DNA of 12,320 nt, from the NCBI GenBank assembly GCA_945870465.1, contig CAMBSS010000126.1, positions 1-12,320 on the forward strand, written 5' to 3'. The position numbers were made by a program, and so were the translations under genes. This document shows positions 6,695 to 12,320 of the stretch, piece after piece (position 1 is the first letter of the stretch; every line of letters begins with the position of its first letter). This stretch comes from Bordetella parapertussis. Lineage in GTDB: Bacteria > Pseudomonadota > Gammaproteobacteria > Burkholderiales > SG8-41. The notes below the pieces were generated by a model. That model searched no databases, was not told the origin of the DNA, and saw nothing but the letters and a program-made list of their open reading frames with translations.

Positions 6695-6699
6695 TAAAG

Positions 6700-7083
6700 A
6701 TGGAAGACCTGAAGAATTTATCACCGCTTGCCGCATACCAGGAATACCTCAAGCGCGGCGTGCTCGCCTATCAATTTTGCCCCGACGACGGCACTGCGAT
6801 CTTTTATCCGCGCCTTGTCAGCCCGGTGTCGGGAAGCACCAATCTCGAGTGGCGCATCAGCAAGGGTCTCGGCACCGTGCACGCGGTGACCACGGTGCAC
6901 CGGCGCGACGAAGAGCCCTACAACGTTTCGATCATCGAGCTCGACGAAGGATACCGGATGATGAGCCGCGTCGAGGGCGTCGCGCCCAAGGACGTGAAGA
7001 TCGGCATGCGGGTGCGCATGCGCATGAATCGCCAGAACGAGAACGAGCCTTATCCAGTGTTTGTCCCGTCGGAGGAGAAGTAA
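6700..7083 (+). CDS. DUF35 OB-fold protein with degenerate zinc ribbon
   Basis: The 127-residue protein matches the DUF35 family, which pairs a short rubredoxin-like zinc ribbon with an OB-fold and usually partners a thiolase-fold enzyme. Residues 1-22 form a helix (LAAYQEYLKRGVL); 24-51 are the ribbon region (YQFCPDDGTAIFYPRL and SGSTNLEW); about 52-127 are the OB-fold with YNVSIIELDEGYRMMSRV and MRVRMRM strands. Typical members have two CxxC pairs. Here only C27 remains: the second Cys of the first pair is Asp30, and the second pair is replaced by SPVS (41-44). The zinc site is therefore lost, although the surrounding PR and GS..LEW signature is kept. The stop codon overlaps the thiolase start (TAATG), so the two are translationally coupled and probably form a complex. 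The reading frame is not recognisable from composition alone; the start is fixed by GGGAGG at 6689-6694. Confidence 0.87.
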   Translation: MEDLKNLSPLAAYQEYLKRGVLAYQFCPDDGTAIFYPRLVSPVSGSTNLEWRISKGLGTVHAVTTVHRRDEEPYNVSIIELDEGYRMMSRVEGVAPKDVKIGMRVRMRMNRQNENEPYPVFVPSEEK

Positions 7084-8237
7084 TGTCAAATTTGAAAAGA
7101 GGCAGCGTAGCCATCGTCGGCGCGGCGGAATCGGATCTGGGCGCGGTGCCCGCAGGCACTTCGCCGCTAGATCTCATCGCGCAGGCGACCACCAGGGCGC
7201 TCGACGACGCAGGGCTCAAGTTGAGCGATATAGACGGCGCATTCGTCTCGTCGAACCAGATGCGCATGGTGCCGCAGAACGTCTGCGAGTACTTCGGCAT
7301 GCAGCCGAAATACTTCGATTCGACGAACATTGGCGGGGCATCCTCGTTGACGCAACTCGCACACGCGCAGGCGGCGATCGAAGCCGGGCAATGCACGACG
7401 GCGCTGATTGTCTACGGGAGTACCCAACGCCTCGCAAGTCGTGCGCAAGCCTCGCCGCGCGAGTACTGGTTCTATGAGTCGGTGTACCGGCCGTTCCTGC
7501 CGCCCAGCGGCTACGCGCTCGCGGCGTCCCGCCACATGCACGAGTTCGGCACTACGCGCGAGCACCTGGCGCAGGTCGCCGTTGCGGCCCGCGAGTGGGC
7601 GCTGCTCAATCCAAAAGCGTGGGAGAAAAAACCACTGACCGTGCAGGATGTCCTCAATGCGCGCATGGTGAGCGACCCTCTCGGAGTGCGCGATTGCTGT
7701 CTTGTCAACGACGGCGGGGGCGCGATTATCGTGACTTCGGCAGAACGCGCGAAATCGTTGAAGAAGCCCCCGGTCTACGTCCTTGGCGCGGGGCAGGCGA
7801 TTAGTCACCGGTTCATTTCATGCATGGAGAATTACACGACAACAGCCGCGGTGCAATCGGGCAAGGAGGCCTATGCGATGGCCGGCCTCGGTCCGAAGGA
7901 CGTCGACGTCGCCGAACTTTACGACTGCTTCAGTATTACTCCCATCATGTTTCTCGAAGATCTGGGGTTTTGCCCGAAGGGAGAGGGCGGCCGCTTTGTG
8001 GCGGACGGCAACATTGCCCCGGGCGGCAGCTTTCCCGTCAACACAAGCGGTGGCGGACTCTCTTATTGTCACCCTGGCCATTACGGGATTCTGTTGCTGG
8101 TAGAGGCTACGCGGCAATTGCGCGGCGAATGCGGCGCGCGTCAGGTGAAGGACTGCGAAATCGCGTTGGCTAACGGTAACGGGGGGGAGTTCGCAACCGA
8201 GTGCACGCTGCTGCTGGGAGGTGCAGGCACGCTGTGA
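7083..8237 (+). CDS. Thiolase-like (SCP-x/Ltp2 type) protein without nucleophilic Cys
   Basis: The 384-residue protein has the double thiolase fold of the SCP-x / lipid-transfer-protein thiolase group. The N-terminal half starts GSVAIVGAAESDLG, and at the place of the acyl-accepting cysteine reads NIGGASS (82-88), so Cys is Gly85. The C-terminal half has DVAELYDCFSITP (275-287), then VNTSGGGLSYCHPGHYG (319-335), which keeps the active-site His330 but adds Tyr328. The last catalytic segment reads ANGNGGEF (363-370) with no cysteine. Loss of the nucleophile together with a DUF35 partner is characteristic of Ltp2-like aldolases that cleave CoA-bound side chains by a retro-aldol reaction, where tyrosines are proposed to act in catalysis; Y280 and Y328 would be candidates. 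GGAGGAG at 7071-7077 and the TAATG overlap set the start. Cytoplasmic, no signal peptide. Confidence 0.9.
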   Translation: MSNLKRGSVAIVGAAESDLGAVPAGTSPLDLIAQATTRALDDAGLKLSDIDGAFVSSNQMRMVPQNVCEYFGMQPKYFDSTNIGGASSLTQLAHAQAAIEAGQCTTALIVYGSTQRLASRAQASPREYWFYESVYRPFLPPSGYALAASRHMHEFGTTREHLAQVAVAAREWALLNPKAWEKKPLTVQDVLNARMVSDPLGVRDCCLVNDGGGAIIVTSAERAKSLKKPPVYVLGAGQAISHRFISCMENYTTTAAVQSGKEAYAMAGLGPKDVDVAELYDCFSITPIMFLEDLGFCPKGEGGRFVADGNIAPGGSFPVNTSGGGLSYCHPGHYGILLLVEATRQLRGECGARQVKDCEIALANGNGGEFATECTLLLGGAGTL

Positions 8238-8309
8238 ACCCACAGCAAGGTCAACAGCCCGCTGTAACGGGCCTCGGCGACATCACCCCGGAGTGAGGAA
8301 CAGTTTTTC
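8238..8309 (+). other. Spacer between thiolase and Bug B with small stem-loop
   Basis: The 72-bp spacer has GCCCG (8257-8261) paired with CGGGC (8268-8272) across a six-base loop. No T-run follows, so it is a weak candidate for a terminator or an mRNA-processing or stabilising hairpin. TGAGGAA at 8294-8300 can serve as the binding site for the ATG at 8310. Confidence 0.35.
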
Positions 8310-9278
8310 ATGATCAGCAAAAAGCAAGCCTTGGGAGTGATCGCCGTAGCCACCGGTATTTCTGCGATTCCATTCGCGGCAGCGCAGCAGTACCCGGATA
8401 AACCGGTACGCATCATGGTGCCGTATGCGCCGGGCGGCGATAGCGACGCGACAGCGCGTCTCGTCGCGTCGAAGCTGAGCGAATACCTCGGCCAGCAGTT
8501 CGTCATCGATAATCGCGGCGGAGCAAGCGGCACGATCGGCACCGAGACTGGCGTAAAGGCGACGCCTGACGGCTATACGCTGACCCTGATCGGGGCAGGC
8601 TACCCGGTTAACGCAGCGCTGTATCCGTTGACCTTCGATCCGGTGCGAGATATCGCGCCTATCGTGCAGATCGCAAAAGGGCCTTTTTTGCTGGTCGTAC
8701 ATCCGTCGCTCCCGGTTAGAACCGTGGACGAACTCATCGCTTATGCGAGAGCAAGGCCTGGACAGATTAACTATGCCAATAGCGGAAGCACAGTTTTTAT
8801 GGCGACTGAATTGTTCCTTAACCTGGCCAAGCTCAAGGTCACGGGCATTCCGTACAAGGGAACCGGCCCGGCACTCATAGACACTATATCGGGCCAAACG
8901 TCGATTTTTTTTGCCAGCATTGCTGCCGTCTTGCCGCACGTTAAGGGCGGACGGCTACGCGGTCTCGCGTTGACGACTGCCAAGCGCATCGCCGCCGAAC
9001 CTGAGATTCCGACGATCGCGGAAGCGGGCATTCCCGGCTACGATGTTCCGAACTGGCATGGCTTGATTGGTCCACGAGGATTGCCGACCGAAATCAGGGA
9101 CAGGTTACATGCGGAAGTGAGCAGAGCGCTCGGGTCCAAAGACGTACAGGATCTGTTGCAGCGCAATGGGACCTCGCCTTCGGGGGCGCATCCGGAAGCG
9201 TTCCTTGCCGAAATCCGCCGTGAAATAACCCTTTGGCGGCAGGTCGTCAAAGATTCAGGCATCAAAATGCAACTGTAG
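8310..9278 (+). CDS. Bug/TctC-family periplasmic substrate-binding protein B
   Basis: The 322-residue protein is a second Bug-family solute-binding protein. The signal peptide has a KK n-region, a hydrophobic stretch (about 7-22) and a cleavage site AAA before QQYPDKP (after residue 25). The mature part has KPVRIMVPYAPGGDSD (31-46), GGASGTIGTE (70-79) and PDGYT (86-90); the distal lobe has VLPHVKGGRLRGLAL and NWHGLIGPRGLP. It should be periplasmic and bind a small carboxylate-like ligand. It is clearly related to protein A but more diverged from it than the two synthetases are from each other; loop residues differ (PGGDSD against PGGTSD), so ligands may differ. It lies 72 bp after the thiolase and directly before synthetase B, repeating the Bug-then-synthetase order seen at 3480-6688. 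No membrane permease gene is nearby. Confidence 0.93.
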   Translation: MISKKQALGVIAVATGISAIPFAAAQQYPDKPVRIMVPYAPGGDSDATARLVASKLSEYLGQQFVIDNRGGASGTIGTETGVKATPDGYTLTLIGAGYPVNAALYPLTFDPVRDIAPIVQIAKGPFLLVVHPSLPVRTVDELIAYARARPGQINYANSGSTVFMATELFLNLAKLKVTGIPYKGTGPALIDTISGQTSIFFASIAAVLPHVKGGRLRGLALTTAKRIAAEPEIPTIAEAGIPGYDVPNWHGLIGPRGLPTEIRDRLHAEVSRALGSKDVQDLLQRNGTSPSGAHPEAFLAEIRREITLWRQVVKDSGIKMQL

Positions 9279-9314
9279 AAACAGTTGCTGCGAAGCGACG
9301 CACGGCGAACTCGC

Positions 9315-11474
9315 ATGCCTCCCTCGGAGGCGCAAGGCCGCCGCGCTAGCTCTGCACTTGTCAACCCAACACACCCATTGACCACGCTTATTAATTTTGA
9401 AGGACTGATCAGGCCCCGTGCGATCGCTATCGTCGGTGCATCGGGGGACCTATCGCGCATCGGCGGCCAGCCGCTGCGTGCATTGACCGAGTTCGGTTTC
9501 AAAGGTCCCGTCTATCCGGTCAACCCGAAGTATGAACGCCTTGCCGACCTGCGCTGTTACAGCGAGATCGCTGCAGTACCGCAACCGTGTGACCTCGCGA
9601 TCGTTGCCGTGCCGTCCGCGCGCGTGGCTTCGGTAATCGAGGAATGCGGCGCGGCTGGCATCCGGTTTGCGGTCGTGCTGAGTTCGGGCTTTCGCGAGAT
9701 CGGGCCGGCGGGCGCACAAATGCAGGACGAACTGCTCGCCGCAGCGCGCCGTAGCGGTGTGCGCATGATAGGCCCCAACTGCCAGGGGATCATGAATCTC
9801 GCGACGCGCATGTTCGCGGGGTTCGGTACTGCGTTTCGCAATCCATCGCTGCGCGCGGGGCCGCTGGCGATGGTCACTCAGAGCGGCAGTTTCGGCTTCA
9901 GCGTTGTCACCGAGGTCGACGCAGCCGGATTAGGGTTCAATTACAGCGTTTCCACGGGCAACGAAGCCGATGTGTCGGCACTCGATCTGCTTGAGTTTTT
10001 TCTCGAGCAGGATGATGTTGAGGTACTCATTGCATATATCGAGGGCATCAAGGACGGTCGCAGGCTGCTCGCGCTCGGCGCGCGCGCGCTCGAACTCGGC
10101 AAGCCGATACTGATATGGAAAGTCGGCAATTCGCGCAGTGGCCGGCGCGCCGCAGTCTCGCATACGGCGAACCTGACGTCGGGGCCGGAGTTCTACCAGG
10201 CGGCGTTTCGCCAGGGCGGGTTCGTCGAAGTGCAGGAGTCGTGGGAGCTCACTGATGTCGCGCGTGCGTTCCTCGCCCGGCGCATGCCGCGCGGCCGCAA
10301 CGTCGCGATCTTTACGAGCTCCGGCGGATTCGGCGTGCTGGCCGCGGACCGATGCGAGGCGCGGGGCCTGAACGTGCCGGAGCTTGGGGAAGCCACGAAG
10401 TCGAAGCTGCGCGGCATCGTTCCCGAGTATGCGGCGCTCGGCAATCCGATCGACGTCACCGCGCAACTCAGCACCGATTCACGGAGGGTGAACGGCGCAT
10501 TGAGTGCGCTGGTGGATGATCCGGGCATTGACCAGATCATGATACGCAAAGGCAGCACGGACGGAAAAACCGGCGGCGAATGGGCAGCCGGCCTCGTCGA
10601 GCTGATCGCGAGCGTCGACAAGCCGATGCTCGTTAGCGTTATGGAACAAGGGTCCGGGCAGGCTGTCGAGATATTCAACCGGCACCGCGTCGCTTGGTCG
10701 TCGACCGCCTCCGGGCTCGTTTCCGCCGCCGTCGCGCTGTGCGAATTTGCTGAGAAGCGCGAGCGCTGGGAGCGGCGCGCGGGGCGCGAGGTGGCGCGAC
10801 GGGAGATCGAGTGGCCCGCAGGCGGCGGCACGCTGGGAGAGCACAAGTCCCTGCAGGTGCTGTCGGCGTACGGGATAGAGGGCGTGCGCGAGGTTTTGCT
10901 CACGGAGCGCGAGGTGCTGGAGCTCAAGACATGCACGCTCAAGTTCCCGCTCGCGGTGAAAGTGGCGTCGGCGGACATCGCGCACAAGACCGAAGCAGGC
11001 GGGGTGAAGCTGGGTATGCGCAGCGTGGCGGAGTTGAAGGCGGCGGCAGCGGAGGTAATCAAGTCGGCGCGTGCGCACCATCCGCGGGCACGCATAGACG
11101 GTGTGCTGGTGCAGGAGATGGCCGAAGGCGTGGAGATGATTCTCGGGGTGGTGAACGATGAATATTTTGGTCCGGTGGTGGCGCTGGGGCTGGGCGGGAT
11201 ATTTGCCGAGACGCTGCGCGATGTGACGCACCGGTGTGCGCCGGTGGACGTTTCCACAGCGCAGGTGATGATAGGAGAACTCAAGGGGGCGGCGCTGCTC
11301 AAGGGGGTGCGCGGGCGGGCGGCGGCGGACACGGGTGCACTGGCCGAGGCGATATCGCGGCTTTCGCATCTGGCGGCGGATCATGCAGACCGCATCCTGG
11401 AGATCGATGTGAATCCGCTCTTCGTGCGCGAGCACGGCGTCATCGCTGCCGATGCGCTCATGGTGCTAAAGTAA
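9315..11474 (+). CDS. NDP-forming acyl-CoA synthetase (fused alpha/beta) B
   Basis: This paralogue of synthetase A has the same fused architecture: CoA-binding domain (IVGASGDLSRIGG), succinyl-CoA-ligase-like domains with MVTQSGSFGF and phospho-histidine H283 (codon at 10161) in AAVSHTANLTSG, and an ATP-grasp domain with SADIAHKTEAGG, VQEMAEGVEMILG and EIDVNPLFV. Across the 86-residue stretch beginning IGPNCQG, 72 residues are identical to A by hand count, and I saw no gaps up to the histidine. The start is uncertain. ATG 9315 gives 719 residues with a roughly 17-residue extension relative to A and no clear ribosome binding site; TTG 9285 and TTG 9378 are alternatives, the last giving an N-terminus nearest to A. 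The C-terminus ends LMVLK, without the tail of A. The substrate is unknown; two such enzymes suggest two acyl substrates or two steps. Confidence 0.9.
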   Translation: MPPSEAQGRRASSALVNPTHPLTTLINFEGLIRPRAIAIVGASGDLSRIGGQPLRALTEFGFKGPVYPVNPKYERLADLRCYSEIAAVPQPCDLAIVAVPSARVASVIEECGAAGIRFAVVLSSGFREIGPAGAQMQDELLAAARRSGVRMIGPNCQGIMNLATRMFAGFGTAFRNPSLRAGPLAMVTQSGSFGFSVVTEVDAAGLGFNYSVSTGNEADVSALDLLEFFLEQDDVEVLIAYIEGIKDGRRLLALGARALELGKPILIWKVGNSRSGRRAAVSHTANLTSGPEFYQAAFRQGGFVEVQESWELTDVARAFLARRMPRGRNVAIFTSSGGFGVLAADRCEARGLNVPELGEATKSKLRGIVPEYAALGNPIDVTAQLSTDSRRVNGALSALVDDPGIDQIMIRKGSTDGKTGGEWAAGLVELIASVDKPMLVSVMEQGSGQAVEIFNRHRVAWSSTASGLVSAAVALCEFAEKRERWERRAGREVARREIEWPAGGGTLGEHKSLQVLSAYGIEGVREVLLTEREVLELKTCTLKFPLAVKVASADIAHKTEAGGVKLGMRSVAELKAAAAEVIKSARAHHPRARIDGVLVQEMAEGVEMILGVVNDEYFGPVVALGLGGIFAETLRDVTHRCAPVDVSTAQVMIGELKGAALLKGVRGRAAADTGALAEAISRLSHLAADHADRILEIDVNPLFVREHGVIAADALMVLK

Positions 11475-11627
11475 CTCAATGCACGAGCCTTAAGAGTCGA
11501 GCGCAGAAAGCGAAACGACGGGAGTTCGTGCTGGCGACGTGCGGCTGCGCGAAAACATATGAACACCAGACGGGTTGGGAAAATTGACGACGTGATTTAA
11601 CCGCGCGAGCGAAGAGGAGTGGCGATA
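11475..11627 (+). other. 153-bp gap before enoyl-CoA hydratase
   Basis: No gene, clear promoter or terminator is visible. A 13-codon frame (11559-11600, MNTRRVGKIDDVI) lacks a ribosome binding site and is not credible as a gene. The gap is the largest within the rightward series, so an internal promoter here cannot be excluded. Confidence 0.4.
11613..11619 (+). promoter_or_regulatory. Ribosome binding site AGAGGAG for the hydratase
   Basis: AGAGGAG lies 8 nt before ATG 11628. It favours this start over the in-frame ATG five codons later. Confidence 0.65.
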
Positions 11628-12320
11628 ATGGAAAAGACACCCATGAACGGGTCAATCGAGCAGACGGTCAAAACGCATGAATACTGCAAGGTCCTCGACG
11701 AGGGACGGCTGCGCATCGTTACCGTAAACCGGCCCGAGGTTATGAATGCTCTGAATAGCGAGGCGAGCCATGAGCTGGAAAAAGTGTGGGACGAATTCGC
11801 CGCACGTGACGACTTGTGGGTCGGCATTGTCACGGGAGCGGGCGACCGCGCGTTTTCCGCAGGAAACGATCTCAAGAGGCAGGCGGACGGCAAGCGCGGC
11901 CCCCGGCCGCATAACGGTTTCGGCGGTCTCGCGCATCGGTTCGACCTCAATAAGCCGGTGATCGCCGCGGTCAATGGCGTCGCGATGGGTGGCGGCTTCG
12001 AGATGGCGCTCGCGTGCGACATCATAGTGGCCGCGGAGAACGCCGTATTCGCGTTGCCCGAGGTTCGCGTCGGGCTGATCGCGGCGGGCGGCGGCGTGCA
12101 CCGGTTGCCGCGGATGATTCCGCGCAAGCAGGCAATGGGCATGATCCTGACGGGACGGCGCATCTCCGCGCAGGAAGGCAAGGAGCTTGGATTCGTTAAT
12201 GACGTGGTTCCCGTCGGCGGGGCGCTGGAAGGCGCGCGGCGCTGGGCTTCGATGATCCTCGAATGTTCGCCGATGGCGGTGCGGGCGTCCAAAGAAGCGG
12301 TGTATCGCGGCCTCGACGAA
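11628..12320 (+). CDS. Enoyl-CoA hydratase, crotonobetainyl-CoA hydratase-like (3' truncated)
   Basis: The open frame of 231 codons runs off the window edge, so the C-terminus (about 30-40 residues of a usual 260-270) is missing. It is a crotonase-fold enzyme, which adds water to a 2-enoyl-CoA or performs a related CoA reaction. The oxyanion hole is formed by FSAGNDL (76-82) and GVAMGGG (117-123). Both catalytic acids are present 20 residues apart, as in rat mitochondrial hydratase: E125 in GGGFE and E145 in FALPE. The segment between residues 76 and 165, with FSAGNDLK, the GFGGL loop, FDLNKPVIAAVNG and GVHRLPRMIPR, is closest to the CaiD-type crotonobetainyl-CoA hydratases. There is no signal peptide. 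It lies 153 bp after synthetase B on the same strand and fits as a hydration step for the CoA thioester made by the synthetases. Confidence 0.9.
   Translation, partial: MEKTPMNGSIEQTVKTHEYCKVLDEGRLRIVTVNRPEVMNALNSEASHELEKVWDEFAARDDLWVGIVTGAGDRAFSAGNDLKRQADGKRGPRPHNGFGGLAHRFDLNKPVIAAVNGVAMGGGFEMALACDIIVAAENAVFALPEVRVGLIAAGGGVHRLPRMIPRKQAMGMILTGRRISAQEGKELGFVNDVVPVGGALEGARRWASMILECSPMAVRASKEAVYRGLDE

Noticed and set aside
8257..8272. Intrinsic terminator after the thiolase
   Set aside because: The stem has only five pairs and no T-run follows. It is kept only as a weak stem-loop note.
10193..11332. 379-codon minus-strand frame opposite synthetase B, and similar antisense frames opposite synthetase A
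   Set aside because: They are Ser/Arg/Ala/Pro-rich shadows that mirror the codon bias of the conserved synthetases, with no motifs. Their presence in both paralogues follows from the shared coding sequence.
11234..11587. 117-codon frame overlapping the end of synthetase B
   Set aside because: It is an out-of-frame Gly/Ala/Arg-rich translation inside the ATP-grasp domain, with no start signal.

Overview
The window is a high-GC stretch from a proteobacterium, most likely a betaproteobacterium of the Burkholderiales. The evidence is two TctC/Bug-type periplasmic binding proteins not linked to any permease gene, a CysB-type LysR regulator, and a dense catabolic layout with Shine-Dalgarno sites and overlapping stop/start codons. 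Taxonomy is an inference from gene content only. No tRNA, rRNA, CRISPR array, transposase or integrase was seen.

Layout. Positions 1-132 hold the C-terminal tail of a short-chain dehydrogenase, followed closely by a metal-binding protein of the DinB/maleylpyruvate-isomerase type (174-980). A CysB-like LysR regulator (1030-1953, minus strand) converges on it. The 274 bases between the LysR start and the first rightward ORF contain a perfect palindrome, TATAATTATA, that reads as a -10 box on both strands. They also hold a CTATAA pair 22 bp apart, two small hairpins, and lead into an eight-codon ORF coupled by a GTGA overlap to the next gene.

A rightward gene series then runs to the window end: an iron-alcohol-dehydrogenase-fold protein that seems to have lost its metal ligands (2251-3462); Bug protein A (3480-4454); an NDP-forming acyl-CoA synthetase A (4529-6688); a small DUF35 OB-fold protein with a degenerate zinc ribbon (6700-7083); a thiolase-like protein without the nucleophilic cysteine (7083-8237); Bug protein B (8310-9278); acyl-CoA synthetase B (about 9315-11474); and an enoyl-CoA hydratase of the crotonobetainyl-CoA hydratase type (11628 to the window edge, 3' truncated).

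Reading together (inference): the genes look like a LysR-controlled pathway that binds a carboxylate outside the inner membrane, activates it to a CoA thioester with an NDP-forming ligase, hydrates it, and cuts a C-C bond with a thiolase-fold/DUF35 pair that probably acts as an aldolase rather than a thiolase. The most unusual points are the duplicated [Bug + acyl-CoA synthetase] module on both sides of the thiolase/DUF35 pair, and three proteins in one series (the alcohol-dehydrogenase-fold protein, the DUF35 protein and the thiolase) that keep the fold signatures but lack the classical metal or nucleophile residues. The substrate cannot be told from sequence alone.
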